A DNA stretch of 64,000 nucleotides from Pantoea sp. At-9b (GCF_000175935.2 NC_014841.1:248001-312000); one strand, 5' to 3'. Positions 9,041 to 19,004 are shown, counted from the first letter of the stretch. Notes: a model not told the origin generated them from the sequence alone. Numbers and translations: made by a program.

Positions 9041-9625
9041 ATGGCTAATGTATTGATTCTTGGCGCTGCCGGTTCCCTGGCGCGAGTTGCTACACGCTAT
9101 CTGCTGGATAACAGCGAAGCCCAACTGACACTTTATTTACGTCAGTCAGACCGGTTGAGCAATCAGGATCCCTCCCGGATAAAAATCATTGAAGGGGATG
9201 TTCTTGATACCCGTCAACTTAAAGCCTCAATGGTGGGACAAGATATTATTTATGCCAACCTGAGCGGTGATATGAAAAGACAGGCGCAGTGTATTGTGCA
9301 GGCAATGAAAGATGTCGGTGTCAGGCGGCTTATCTTTATCAGCTCGATGGGTATCTATGATGAAGTTCCAGATCAGCACTATGGTGCAGTGCTGACACCT
9401 TATCGGGAGTCGGCTGCCGTGGTAGAAGCCTCTGGTCTGGAATACACGATTATCCGCCCAGGATGGTTTACCAATGGCAGTGATGTGGATTATGTACTCA
9501 CCAAAAAAGGGGAGACGTTCATGGGGAGCAGTGTGTCCCGGTTAAGTATTGCTGATCTGATCACTCAGGTGGTTATCACTCCAGCCCTTTATTCAGGTGA
9601 CAGTCTGGGCATTGCCCGCGCATAA
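9041..9625 (+). CDS. NAD(P)-binding NmrA-like atypical short-chain oxidoreductase
   Basis: This 194-aa single-domain Rossmann protein starts MANVLILGAAGSLARVATRYLL, with the dinucleotide-binding GAAGSLA motif at about residues 8-14. It contains VRRLIFISSMGIYDE (the SSM segment replaces the classical Ser) and YTIIRPGWFTNG, both typical of the YwnB/NmrA-like atypical SDR group. Such proteins act as NAD(P)H-dependent reductases or redox sensors; the substrate cannot be told from sequence. It is the first gene inside the transposon, 124 bp before the exporter, and probably belongs to the same regulated set. It lacks the classical Tyr-x3-Lys pair, so catalysis is not certain. Confidence 0.8.
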   Translation: MANVLILGAAGSLARVATRYLLDNSEAQLTLYLRQSDRLSNQDPSRIKIIEGDVLDTRQLKASMVGQDIIYANLSGDMKRQAQCIVQAMKDVGVRRLIFISSMGIYDEVPDQHYGAVLTPYRESAAVVEASGLEYTIIRPGWFTNGSDVDYVLTKKGETFMGSSVSRLSIADLITQVVITPALYSGDSLGIARA

Positions 9626-9749
9626 AGCTGAATAGAGGTATTTATGCTTAACGCAAGATCAATTTTTTGACGCTTATGGTGCGTTAAATTTTTCGAAAAA
9701 CGCCAGACGGTATCCCTGATTTAAGATTCCACGCCAGAAGAGAAATTAA

Positions 9750-11153
9750 ATGTTGTCCAGTACGTCAATAAATACGCCAAGCAGGTACTCGCATCCCATG
9801 ACTATCCTGACCATCGTATTGATGAGCTATGTCATGATTGTTATTGATAACTCGATTGTAATTACAGGATTACCAAAAATTCAGAATGAGTTTCATTTCA
9901 GCGCTACTGGATTATCCTGGGTATCGAGCGCATATGCGCTTACGTTTGGTGGTTTTCTGCTTCTCAGTGCGAAAGCGGGTGATATGTATGGGCGTCGAAA
10001 AATGTTAACTCTGGGTCTGGGGTTGTTTTCAATTTCTTCGTTAGCCATTGGGCTAAGCCCGGGCGCTGAATTTTTGGTCACCGCAAGGGCTATTCAGGGG
10101 GTCGGTGCTTCAATTCTTGCCCCTTCAACACTTGCAATACTCCAGGTGACGTTTCAGCCTCCCCATAAAAGAGCTAAAGCGATATCTTACTATGCAGCAG
10201 CCGGTGGCCTATCCGCCAGTATTGGACTTGTTCTGGGGGGACTGGTAGCTGACTTACTTTCCTGGCGTGTGGGTTTTTTGATTAACGTACCTATTGGCAT
10301 TGTATTGATTTGGGCCGCAAACAGATTTATTCCTGAGACAGAATTACACATCGGCAGACTTGATATTCCTGGTACTGTTTTATCCTCAGCCGGGATGGCC
10401 GCTATTATTTATGGAACGATCTCATCTGCACAGGTGGGATGGCATAGTAGTATTACACTTTTGGCATTGATTGGGGGGATAGCCTTACTTGCTGCGTTCA
10501 TTTTCATTGAGTCCAGAATAAGCGATCCTTTAATACCTTTACGTCTGTTTCGTAGTTGGGAGAGATCCGGTGCATATGCCGCCCGGTTGCTGTATATTGG
10601 CGCAGCAATGGGTTTTTTCTTTTACTCAACACTATTTATGCAGGGCGTTCTTGATTATTCGCCAATTCAGGCCGGATTTGCATTTTTACCCTCCATGCTC
10701 GTCAATTTCGTTACTGCGCTTTATGTCCCTGCCTTATCCTCTCGTGTCAAAAGCAGGAATATCCTTTTGGTCAGCCTGATTTCAGCACTGGCGGGTATAT
10801 TAATGTTATGTACCCTTTCAGAGACATCAGGATATATTGATGGGCTCCTAACACCCATGATTTTCATCGGGTTCGGAATGGGGGGCGCGATGGGGCCTCT
10901 GACGTCATCAGGTATTGGCGGTGTTGAGCCAGGGGATGCCGGTGCGGCATCTGGCGTGGTAAATGCCGTACATCAGGTCGGTGGGGCTCTTGGGATCAGT
11001 GTTATGGTCGCAGCCGCTGAAACCAGAGGGCAGTTTTTAACCGGTCAGGAACGTCTTGCCCATCAGGTCGATAATGCTTTCATCGCAGCGGCTGTCCTCA
11101 TAGCTACATCACTGATCATCGTGCTGTTCATCATGTCCAGACATAAAGAATAA
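9750..11153 (+). CDS. DHA2-family MFS multidrug exporter
   Basis: This 467-aa polytopic membrane protein should be a proton-driven drug or metabolite exporter of the 14-helix DHA2 type. Visible signatures are DNSIVITGLPKIQNEF near residues 31-46 (motif D1), AKAGDMYGRRKML near 75-87 (motif A), RAIQGVGASILAPSTLAIL (motif B) and GGLSASIGLVLGG (motif C, antiporter motif). The start at 9750 follows AGAGA by 6 nt. It is convergent with the LysR gene, which ends 9 nt downstream. As transposon cargo next to several oxidoreductases, it may export the toxic compound the other genes modify. Drug specificity cannot be predicted. Confidence 0.9.
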   Translation: MLSSTSINTPSRYSHPMTILTIVLMSYVMIVIDNSIVITGLPKIQNEFHFSATGLSWVSSAYALTFGGFLLLSAKAGDMYGRRKMLTLGLGLFSISSLAIGLSPGAEFLVTARAIQGVGASILAPSTLAILQVTFQPPHKRAKAISYYAAAGGLSASIGLVLGGLVADLLSWRVGFLINVPIGIVLIWAANRFIPETELHIGRLDIPGTVLSSAGMAAIIYGTISSAQVGWHSSITLLALIGGIALLAAFIFIESRISDPLIPLRLFRSWERSGAYAARLLYIGAAMGFFFYSTLFMQGVLDYSPIQAGFAFLPSMLVNFVTALYVPALSSRVKSRNILLVSLISALAGILMLCTLSETSGYIDGLLTPMIFIGFGMGGAMGPLTSSGIGGVEPGDAGAASGVVNAVHQVGGALGISVMVAAAETRGQFLTGQERLAHQVDNAFIAAAVLIATSLIIVLFIMSRHKE

Positions 11154-11161
11154 CGCTAAGG

Positions 11162-12088
11162 CTACTTCCGGGAGACCTGTTTCTGTTTGTGAAACAGGTC
11201 TCTGAGGATCTGGGTAAGCAGGTCAAAGACCAGACGAACTCTGGCAGGTAACAAAGGCTGATGGGGACGAAAAATATATAATTGCCAGGCCTGGAAGTTA
11301 TACTCCGGCAAAATATTCACCAGCTCTCCGCGTTGTAAATAGGGACGTACTGTAATATCCGCCAGCTGGCTGTAGGTGCGGCCAGACAATGCAGCAGACA
11401 ATTCACTGCTGATATCAGTGGCAATGAATGCAGGCCGGACAGGGAAAAAATTACTGCCATCAGCAAATTGCCATGCCCAGATCCGCCCGGAATTTCTGTT
11501 ATACAGGGCGCTGAGCGGATAATTGTGCCGCAAATCCTGCAAAGAATCCGGCATGCCGTGGCGGGCAACCAGTTCCGGTGCAGCAACAATACTCACTCCT
11601 ACGGGATGGATTGTTTTCACAATAAAACGGTTATCCGGAACGGTTCCAATACGTATGCCGATGTCAATTTGCTCGTCAATAATGTTGAGATGGGCATCTG
11701 TCGGCAGCCATTCAATGCTGAGTTGAGGGTAATCCAGTAAACTTTGCAGCAGGCGACGCAGAATATCGTGATTTTCAAAGAGTGGCGGGAGTGTAATTCG
11801 CACGTTTCCGGATATTTCGTGAGAATTGTGCTTGTTACCTTCAGCAAAGAGCATGTCACTGTCCACCAGTAGCGCTTCCGCTTTGGGCCAAAAAAGCTGT
11901 CCAAAAGGCGTTAACTTCATTTGGCGCGTGTTACGTACAAACAGCATCTCACCCAGTGTTTTCTCCAGTTCTGCAATGGCGCGGGTCACCAGTTGTGGTG
12001 CAATTCCCAGTCGTGTCGCGGTCTCCCTGAATTTAAGGGTTTCTGCGGCAGTACAGAAAATCTTTAGTGATTCTAGTTTATCCAGCAT
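11162..12088 (-). CDS. LysR-family transcriptional regulator
   Basis: This is a 308-aa protein starting MLDKLESLKIFCTAAETLKF. The winged HTH (about residues 1-60) contains FRETATRLGIAPQLVTRAIAELE, and an effector-binding LysR substrate domain (about 90-295) follows. The start at 12088 is chosen over a longer frame because AGGGAA lies 6-7 nt upstream and the HTH begins at once. It is divergent from the acetyltransferase-SnoaL-ADH-SDR genes (150-bp gap) and convergent with the exporter. This is the classic position for a regulator of the divergent operon, responding to a pathway substrate, and it probably also represses itself. Confidence 0.92.
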   Translation of the reverse strand: MLDKLESLKIFCTAAETLKFRETATRLGIAPQLVTRAIAELEKTLGEMLFVRNTRQMKLTPFGQLFWPKAEALLVDSDMLFAEGNKHNSHEISGNVRITLPPLFENHDILRRLLQSLLDYPQLSIEWLPTDAHLNIIDEQIDIGIRIGTVPDNRFIVKTIHPVGVSIVAAPELVARHGMPDSLQDLRHNYPLSALYNRNSGRIWAWQFADGSNFFPVRPAFIATDISSELSAALSGRTYSQLADITVRPYLQRGELVNILPEYNFQAWQLYIFRPHQPLLPARVRLVFDLLTQILRDLFHKQKQVSRK

Positions 12089-12238
12089 GATGTTCCCTGC
12101 ATAAAGTGGGGACCTAAAGAAAACCAATTATACCTGAAATGAGAATTCTGAAAGTGGAAATAATTCATATACCAGAGATAATAATGCGCGGATAATTATT
12201 TTCATTGAGACAGTAATGACAATCAACAGGATACAAAA
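12089..12238. promoter_or_regulatory. Divergent promoter region, LysR gene / acetyltransferase operon
   Basis: A 150-bp A+T-rich gap separates two divergent starts. It holds several T-N11-A type dyads, for example around ATAATTCATATACC (12160-12173) and GATAATTATTTTC (12190-12202), suitable for LysR binding. The exact boxes are not resolved. The right-hand gene has CAGGAT about 8 nt before its ATG at 12239. Confidence 0.5.
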
Positions 12239-12805
12239 ATGAAAGAGAATGATTTATATCAAAAACTTGCTGAAAGCAAACCCGTCAGCATGCGTTCTCC
12301 TGAATATGCGCAGGCAATCAGCGATATGGGAGAGAGCTGGAAAGTCACGCATGCCATTAACCATATGGCGACTGAATTCCTCGACGATACGCTACGTCCT
12401 CTCTTTACACAGCTTCTTGGTGAAGCTCTGGACGGTAGTTCACATATTCTGCCGCCATGTTACATCGATTTTGGTCGCCAGGTGAAAGTAGGAAAAAATG
12501 TCTTCATCAACCATAACTGCACCATGATGTCTGCTGGCGGCATTGAGATTGGTGATGATGTGCAAATCGGGCCACAGGTAACAATTACTACCACTAACCA
12601 TGATTTTGACGATCGCTATACTCTTATCTGTAAACCAGTTCGTATCCACAATAACGTGTGGATTGGTGCCGGAGCACTGATTCTGCCTGGCGTAACGATT
12701 GGTGAAAACGCAGTAATTGCGGGTGGCGCGGTTGTGACCAGGGATGTGGAGCCTAACGTCGTTGTTGGCGGTAACCCTGCACGCGTGTTGAAACGACTGG
12801 ATTAA
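12239..12805 (+). CDS. Maltose/galactoside O-acetyltransferase-like hexapeptide protein
   Basis: This 188-aa member of the LacA/Maa/NodL acetyl-CoA O-acetyltransferase family has an N-terminal helical Mac-type segment (about residues 1-60). It is followed by left-handed beta-helix hexapeptide repeats including PCYIDFGRQVKVGKN, IGDDVQIGPQV, TTNHDFDDR (catalytic His at about residue 121) and NVWIGAGALILPGVTIGENAVIAGGAVVTRDV. It is first in the operon divergent from LysR. It may inactivate a hydroxylated sugar or small toxic molecule by acetylation before export. The acceptor is unknown. Confidence 0.9.
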   Translation: MKENDLYQKLAESKPVSMRSPEYAQAISDMGESWKVTHAINHMATEFLDDTLRPLFTQLLGEALDGSSHILPPCYIDFGRQVKVGKNVFINHNCTMMSAGGIEIGDDVQIGPQVTITTTNHDFDDRYTLICKPVRIHNNVWIGAGALILPGVTIGENAVIAGGAVVTRDVEPNVVVGGNPARVLKRLD

Positions 12806-12840
12806 CTTTTATCTGTACAAATTTAATTAAGGAATGAAAA

Positions 12841-13275
12841 ATGACTAATCACGAAATAGCCCAGCGCCTGGCGCTCAGAGAACTTGTCGATACTTTTTCT
12901 AACCTGGCTGATGAAAAAGATGTTGCAGCACAAATCCCCCTGTTTACTGCTGATGCACATATTAATGTTGTGATGGACGGTAAAGAAGTCTTTGATTTAA
13001 AGGGTCAGCAACAAATTCTTGATGCGTTCAGTGGCTATCTGGCACAGTTTTCCGTTGTTTATCATATTAACGGCCAGCAAACGGTAACCATTGATGGTGA
13101 TGCGGCTGCGGGTATTGCCTATTGTCAGGTAGTATTAATCAAAGATGAGAATGGTCAGCGTATTAGGCAGACCAGCGGCGTGCGCTATCATGACCGTTAT
13201 GTTTTTCAGAATGGGAAATGGTTGATAGCTGAACGTCTTTCTAATTTTATGTGGACTGATATACAACCAATGTAA
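12841..13275 (+). CDS. SnoaL-like / NTF2-fold protein
   Basis: This 144-aa protein starts MTNHEIAQRLALRELVDTFSNLADEKD, the usual helix of the SnoaL_4 group (cone-shaped NTF2 fold). Strands typical of the fold follow, including FSVVYHINGQQTVTIDGDAAAGIAYCQV and GVRYHDRYVFQNGKWLIAERL. Members are small-molecule binding proteins, hydratases, isomerases or unknown. It lies 35 bp after the acetyltransferase with AAGGAATG as Shine-Dalgarno, so the genes are co-transcribed. No catalytic claim can be made. Confidence 0.85.
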   Translation: MTNHEIAQRLALRELVDTFSNLADEKDVAAQIPLFTADAHINVVMDGKEVFDLKGQQQILDAFSGYLAQFSVVYHINGQQTVTIDGDAAAGIAYCQVVLIKDENGQRIRQTSGVRYHDRYVFQNGKWLIAERLSNFMWTDIQPM

Positions 13276-13330
13276 CAAACCTGAATTTTTTCAAAAATAT
13301 AGCGTAAGCACAGATAAGGTAATAAGTAAT

Positions 13331-14476
13331 ATGAAAAACTTCACATGGTTTAACCCCACCACGCTTGATTTCGGGAAAGATAAAGAAAAAAATATTGGCG
13401 AGCATCTTGCAAAGCATGGCTCTCGACACGTTCTGATATGTTATGGCAGCGATAGAATTAAACGTGACGGGTTATTTTCCATAGTCACGGAGTCACTCGA
13501 TAAAAACGGCATTACTTTTGTTGAATGCGGCGGCATCGTTAGTAACCCGACGCTGGGGAAAGTTCGGGAAGGCATCAATCTGGCTCGTCAGAATAATGTT
13601 GACGCAGTATTAAGTATTGGTGGTGGATCAGTACTGGACAGCGTTAAAGCTATCGCGGCGGGAGTACCCTATCAGGGGGACGTCTGGGATCTGTTTATTG
13701 GTAAAAGTAATATCGACAGTGCATTGCCCGTGTTTGATATTCTGACCCTGGCTGCGACAGGTAGTGAAATGAACTGTGGTGCCGTGGTAACCAATGAAGA
13801 CACCGCACAAAAGTACGCGATTAACTCCGCTCATCTTTTCCCGGTTGTCTCGGTGGTTAATCCGGAATTAATGAAAACCATTACCCGTGAATATCTGGTT
13901 TATTCTGCCGCAGATATTATCGCACATTCTATTGAAGGCTATTTCACTGCAACACATCAGCCACGTTTCCACTCGCGAATGGTTGAGGCTATCATTAAAA
14001 CCGTGATGGAAAGTACAGAGAAATTGCTGGTAGATCCATCAGATTATCATGCGCGTGCTGAGTTTGCCTGGGCATCCACGCAGGCACTGAATGGTTTAAT
14101 ATATTCCGGTACAGAAGGCTTCAGTTATCCGAACCATATGATTGAACATTCGTTATCCGCCCTGTTTAATGTCCCGCATGGTGCTGGTTTGTCTGTAGTT
14201 ATGCCTGCGTGGATGAAGTGGTATCAGCCACGTAATACAGAGCAGTTTACCCGATTTGCGCGCGAAATTTTTGGACTCGAAACCGCAGAGCAAGGTATTA
14301 CAGCACTGGAGGCCTGGTTTGATAAAATTGGCACACCAACCCGCCTTCCGCAACTGGGAATTACTGAAGTTAGCGCTGAACTTATTGAAAACATCCTGGG
14401 TAATGCTGAATGGTTCGGCATAAATGACATTTACACCCATAGTGTTGTTGTCGATATTATGAATAAAGCTCAATAA
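13331..14476 (+). CDS. Iron-containing alcohol dehydrogenase (YqhD/BDH-like)
   Basis: This 381-aa type III alcohol dehydrogenase should be cytoplasmic and NAD(P)H-dependent, reducing aldehydes or oxidising alcohols. GGGS at 97-100 binds the cofactor. Likely metal ligands are Asp195, His199 (AADIIAHSIEGYF), His273 (MIEHSLSA) and His283 (VPHGAGLS). The opening FTWFNPTTLDFGK resembles the butanol dehydrogenase/YqhD group, which is NADPH-linked and handles toxic short aldehydes. It sits 55 bp after the SnoaL-like gene in the LysR-linked operon. Aldehyde detoxification is the natural guess, but the substrate is unknown. Confidence 0.93.
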   Translation: MKNFTWFNPTTLDFGKDKEKNIGEHLAKHGSRHVLICYGSDRIKRDGLFSIVTESLDKNGITFVECGGIVSNPTLGKVREGINLARQNNVDAVLSIGGGSVLDSVKAIAAGVPYQGDVWDLFIGKSNIDSALPVFDILTLAATGSEMNCGAVVTNEDTAQKYAINSAHLFPVVSVVNPELMKTITREYLVYSAADIIAHSIEGYFTATHQPRFHSRMVEAIIKTVMESTEKLLVDPSDYHARAEFAWASTQALNGLIYSGTEGFSYPNHMIEHSLSALFNVPHGAGLSVVMPAWMKWYQPRNTEQFTRFAREIFGLETAEQGITALEAWFDKIGTPTRLPQLGITEVSAELIENILGNAEWFGINDIYTHSVVVDIMNKAQ

Positions 14477-14486
14477 TTTGCTCGTA

Positions 14487-14515
14487 GAAGATTTTCATTG
14501 GGAATGAAAATCTTC
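14487..14515 (+). terminator. Strong hairpin between ADH and SDR genes
   Basis: A perfect 13-bp stem, GAAGATTTTCATT and AATGAAAATCTTC, encloses a GGG loop 11 nt after the ADH stop and is followed by CTTTATATTC. It may be a partial terminator or an mRNA processing/stabilising structure that lowers SDR expression. Confidence 0.6.
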
Positions 14516-14551
14516 CTTTATATTCATCTCTGATAAACACTGGAGAAAACA

Positions 14552-15379
14552 ATGAAAGACGTGATTGTTGTTATAGGCAGTGGATCTATTGCTCAGGCTA
14601 TTGCACGTCGGGTTAGTATTGGTAAGCATATTTTATTGGCTGATATTAAACCTGAAATAGCAGAAGCAGTCGAACATACGTTATCACGTGCCGGGTTTGA
14701 AGTAAGTACCACGCTTGTTGATGTCAGTTCACGCGAATCCGTGCAAAATTTAGTAAAAGAAGCCTGCCATATTGGTGATGTAAAAGGTGTTATTCATACA
14801 GCCGGACTGTCTCCCTCTCAGGCGAAAGCGCAGGACATTATTCGAGTTGATTTATACGGTACGGCCATACTGTTTGAAGAGTTTGGCAACGTCATTGCGC
14901 CAGGTGGGTCAGCCGTTGTGATTGGTTCTCAGTCCAGCCACCGACTGAATGTTGATGCTTTCACACAAGCACAAGCGGATGCTCTGGCGACACTTGAGCC
15001 CGAGACGCTGCTCGAACTACCGTGGGTTAAGGAGGTTAATGATAGCCTGTACGCTTACCAGCTTTCCAAGCGAGGTAATGCTTTGCGCGTGATGGCTGAA
15101 GCAGTGAAGTGGGGAAAACGTGGAGCCAGAATAAACTGCATCAGCGCCGGGATTGTATACACACCGCTGGCCTATGATGAGCTGAATAGTGTTGACCGTG
15201 GTGCATTTTACCGGAATATGCTGGCTAAATCTCCTGCAGGTCGTGGCGGTACGCCTGATGAAATAGGTGCACTTGCTGAGTTTCTTTTTGGGCCGAATGG
15301 CACCTATATCAGCGGCAGCGATATATTAATCGATGGTGGTACGACGGCCTCGTATAAATATGGTGAGTTAAGACCGTAA
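14552..15379 (+). CDS. Short-chain dehydrogenase/reductase
   Basis: This 275-aa classical SDR has an N-terminal cofactor loop VVIGSGSIAQAIARRV (a GxGxIxxA form), DVSSRESV at the adenine-binding position, HTAGLSPS replacing NNAG, and catalytic Tyr-x3-Lys in YAYQLSKRG at about residues 168-176. The C-terminal ISGSDILIDGGT is typical of the family. An insertion around residues 135-165 (ALATLEPETLLELPWVKE) resembles the hydroxysteroid dehydrogenase-like group. The start follows CTGGAGAAAAC. It is last in the LysR-divergent set, separated from the ADH gene by a hairpin. Substrate unknown. Confidence 0.9.
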   Translation: MKDVIVVIGSGSIAQAIARRVSIGKHILLADIKPEIAEAVEHTLSRAGFEVSTTLVDVSSRESVQNLVKEACHIGDVKGVIHTAGLSPSQAKAQDIIRVDLYGTAILFEEFGNVIAPGGSAVVIGSQSSHRLNVDAFTQAQADALATLEPETLLELPWVKEVNDSLYAYQLSKRGNALRVMAEAVKWGKRGARINCISAGIVYTPLAYDELNSVDRGAFYRNMLAKSPAGRGGTPDEIGALAEFLFGPNGTYISGSDILIDGGTTASYKYGELRP

Positions 15380-15401
15380 AAGCCCGTTGTGTTAAACAGA
15401 A

Positions 15402-15989
15402 CTAACAGTCTGAATATCTGGCAGCTTTTACTCTGAGAATAGTCTGTCGCGTGGTATTGAATTCACGAGCCACCGCACTCACAGTCACCCCTGTACTGAG
15501 TCGTTCCAGGACTAATTGCTTCTGGTCATCATTCAGTACGGAGGGACGTCCAAATCGTTTCCCTGATGCTTTTGCCCGTGCAATTCCAGAATGTGTTCTC
15601 TCAATGAGCAGATCGCGCTCAAACTCTGCAACCGCCGAGATCACCTGCATGGTCATTTTCCCGGCAGGGCTGGTGAGGTCGACACCGCCCAGCGCCAGAC
15701 AGTGAACCCGAATTTCAGAATCTGCCAGCAGTTCAACTGTCTTTCTGATGTCCATTGCATTGCGTCCGAGACGATCTAGTTTGGTGACAATCAACACATC
15801 GCCATTTTCCATGCGGTTAAGCAGTCTGGTAAAACCAGGACGTTCACTGGCGGCAACCGAACCGCTGATATGCTCTTCAATCAGTCGCTGGGGTCTGATG
15901 GTAAAACCCGCCACTTCAATTTCACGACGCTGGTTCTCTGTTGTCTGTTCAAGGGTGGATACGCGGCAGTAGGCAAAAACCCGTGACAT
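15402..15989 (-). CDS. tnpR: Tn3-family resolvase (serine recombinase)
   Basis: This 195-aa protein resolves cointegrates formed by the transposon at the adjacent res site. It starts [20 protein letters not shown] with the nucleophile Ser11 in YCRVST. The conserved Arg-rich segment [12 protein letters not shown], the long E-helix region with [15 protein letters not shown], and the C-terminal helix-turn-helix [20 protein letters not shown] follow in the usual order and length. It reads away from tnpA, with res in the gap. No damage is visible. Confidence 0.96.
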   Translation of the reverse strand: MSRVFAYCRVSTLEQTTENQRREIEVAGFTIRPQRLIEEHISGSVAASERPGFTRLLNRMENGDVLIVTKLDRLGRNAMDIRKTVELLADSEIRVHCLALGGVDLTSPAGKMTMQVISAVAEFERDLLIERTHSGIARAKASGKRFGRPSVLNDDQKQLVLERLSTGVTVSAVAREFNTTRQTILRVKAARYSDC

Positions 15990-16149
15990 ATTGCAAATTT
16001 CCGTACGAAATGGATGTACGAATTATAATGTATGTCCGAAATTAATTTAACTTACTTTCGGACATATTATTCGATTGCTGTACGAAACCGGTCAGTTTCG
16101 GTCACAGTCAATCCATAACATATGGAAACTATACGCGAGGGAAGCATTT
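15990..16149. other. res recombination site and tnpR/tnpA promoters
   Basis: The 160-bp gap between the divergent tnpR and tnpA starts holds three inverted-repeat elements expected of a res site. They are CGTAC/GTACG at 16002-16020, the long dyad with arms TGTCCGAAA and TTTCGGACA at 16033-16064, and CGAAAC/GTTTCG at 16083-16100. Which is subsite I (crossover) cannot be fixed by eye. AGGGA before the ATG at 16150 is the tnpA Shine-Dalgarno. Confidence 0.75.
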
Positions 16150-19004
16150 ATGCCACGGCGACAGATACTGAGCAGTGAAGAGCAGGATCGCTTACTTGTT
16201 ATACCAGATGAGGAAATTATTCTGACCCGAATGTGTTTTCTGAATGAACAGGATATTGCACTCATTAATAAGCACCGTCGGCCAGCTAATCGCCTGGGTT
16301 TTGCGGTATTACTCTGTTACCTGCGCGGGCCAGGATTTAGTCCTGACAAAAGTAATTTCCCTCACAGTGGCGTCGTATCCAGAGTCGCTTCCCGACTGAA
16401 AATACAGCCTGATTTATGGCATGAATATGCATCCAGAGAGCAAACCCGCTGGGAACACCTGTCCGAACTTTATCGCTACCTTAAATTATCTCCATTCAGC
16501 CGGACACTGCAAAAAGGCTGTATCCGGCATCTGCACCCTTATGCGATGCGAACTGACAAAGGGTTTATGCTGGCGGAAGAAATGCTCAGTTGGCTGCATA
16601 ACAATAATGTTATTTTCCCTTCTGTTGATGTGATCGAACGGACGCTTGCCGAAGTCGTCACGCTCGCTGACAGAGCCGTATTTTCGGCACTTGTCGCGCA
16701 ACTGGAAACGCAGCATAAATCAGCTCTCGATAGCCTGCTCATATCAGAGGGTGAACAACCTACCCGACTCGCTTGGCTACTTCAGCCTCCGGGTAAAATC
16801 AACGGTAAAAATGTGCTGCAACATATCGATCGGCTTAATTCTATCGCCGCACTGGGATTGCCTGATGGTATTGCGCTTTCCGTTCACCAGAACAGGTTGC
16901 TCAAACTGGCACGTGAGGGCCGGAAAATGAGCAGTAGAGATCTGGCAAAATTTACCGATGTCAGGCGTTACGCTACGCTGGTTTGTGTCATTCAGGAAGC
17001 TCGGGCCACACTGACTGACGAAGTTATAGAACTGCACGAACGTATTCTGGGTAGCCTGTTCAGCCGCGCAAAACGCACACAGGCCGAACGGCTCCAGCAA
17101 ACGGGAAAGCTAATTCAGAGTAAGCTGAAGCAGTATGCTTCCGTCGGGCAGGCATTGCTTAACGCCAGAGAATCCGGTGAAGATCCCTGGCTCGCAATAG
17201 AAGACGTCCTTCCCTGGCAGGAGTTCATCAGCAGCGTGGAAGAAACGCGATTTTTGTCCCGTAAAGGCAATTTTGACCCGCTTCACCTGATCACCGAAAA
17301 ATACAGTACGCTTCGAAAATATGCCCCGCGAATGTTGTCAGTATTACAGTTCGTGGCGGCACCTGCGGCGCAAGCGCTTAGCGATGCTCTTGAGACTACA
17401 AGGGAAATCTACCGTAAGCAGCTCCGTAAAGTTCCGCCCGAAGCGCCAATAGGTTTTATCCCTGAAAGCTGGCGGAAACTGGTGCTCACGCCTTCAGGTA
17501 TCGACCGCAAGTATTATGAGTTTTGCGTACTGAATGAGCTTAAGGGAGCGTTACGTTCCGGTGATATCTGGGTAAAAGGCTCGCGACGATACAGAAATTT
17601 TGATGATTATCTCATCCCGGTCACTGAGTTTGAGAAATCCCGACATAATGACCAGTTACAGCTGGCCGTTCAGACCGATTGCCAGGCATATATTCAGACC
17701 CGTATGACACTTCTCGCATCGCGTCTGGAAGAAGTTAACGCGATGGCTCTTGCTGGTGATTTGCCAGATGTTGATATCTCAGATAAAGGTGTGAAAATCA
17801 CTCCGCTGGAGAACAGCGTTCCTTCAGGTGTTTCACCCTTTGCCGATTTGGTTTATGGCATGCTCCCCCATCCGAAAATTACGGAGATACTGGAAGAAGT
17901 AGACAGCTGGACGGGTTTTACACGTCACTTCGCACATCTCAAAAATAATAACGTCAGGCCAAAAGACGGAAGGCTGTTGCTGACCACCATTCTGGCCGAC
18001 GGCATCAATCTGGGGCTGACAAAAATGGCAGAGTCCTGCCCTGGTGCAACAAAATCGTCACTCGAAGGCATTCAGGCATGGTACATCCGTGATGAAACCT
18101 ATTCAGCGGCGCTGGCTGAGCTGGTCAACGCCCAGAAAGCCCGACCTCTGGCCGCATTCTGGGGCGACGGGAAAACATCGTCGTCAGACGGGCAGAACTT
18201 TCGGGTTGGCAGTCATGGGCGTTATGCAGGCCAGGTCAATCTTAAATATGGGCAGGAGCCGGGCGTGCAGATTTATACGCACATCTCAGACCAATATAGT
18301 CCGTTCTACGCCAAAGTGATCAGTCGGGTGCGCGACTCAACCCACGTGCTTGATGGTCTGCTGTACCATGAAAGCGAGCTGGAAATTACCGAGCATTACA
18401 CCGATACAGCAGGATTCACTGAGCATGTTTTCGCCCTGATGCATCTGCTGGGCTTCGCTTTTGCGCCAAGGATCCGTGACCTTCATGATAAGAGGCTGTT
18501 TATTCATGGAAAGGTCGAGCGGTATCCGGGGCTTCAGTCCGTCATATCAACTACCAGCCTGAATATCAAAGACATTGAGGCTCACTGGGATGAGGTATTG
18601 CGCCTGGCAGCTTCGATTAAACAAGGGACTGTCACCGCATCGCTGATGATAAAAAAGTTAGCCAGTTATCCAAAACAGAATGGACTTGCCAAAGCACTGA
18701 GAGAAATTGGCCGCATCGAGCGGACATTGTTTATGCTGGACTGGTTCCGTGATCCTGGCCTGCGACGACGCGTACAGGCTGGGCTGAATAGGGGTGAGGC
18801 CCGTAATGCTCTTGCGCGAGCGGTATTCATGCACCGGCTGGGTGAAATCAGGGATCGTGGGCTGGAGAATCAGAGTTATCGCGCCAGTGGGCTGACGTTA
18901 CTGACAGCGGAGATTACGTCTGGCGTAATAATCTTAAACTGGGGGCCGGAAAATACCGGTCATTACGCACTGTTGATACTGAATTGTACAAAAAGCAGTC
19001 TTAG
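16150..19004 (+). pseudogene. tnpA: Tn3-family transposase with internal deletion/frameshift near the 3' end
   Basis: Start 16150 (MPRRQILSSEEQDRLL) is the family start, preceded by AGGGA; the frame is open 25 codons further upstream but that part lies in res. The protein is normal to about 18907, with catalytic-core blocks ILADGINLGLTKMAE (about residue 617), FWGDGKTSSSDGQNF (about 673), THVLDGLLYHES and YTDTAGFTEHVFALMHLL, and it continues to RASGLTLLTA. The reading frame then changes. In another frame 18909-19004 encodes the true family C-terminus GDYVWRNNLKLGAGKYRSLRT...KKQS, ending with TAG inside the right inverted repeat. The block usually found between them (from memory about 40-50 residues, AIVLWN...WEHINL) is missing. 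In the original frame translation runs on, out of the transposon, to 19245 with an unrelated tail. The enzyme is therefore probably inactive or altered. Confidence 0.88.

Noticed and set aside
16075..16149. 25-codon upstream extension of tnpA
   Set aside because: It lies in the res site, and the family start MPRRQIL with AGGGA upstream is at 16150.
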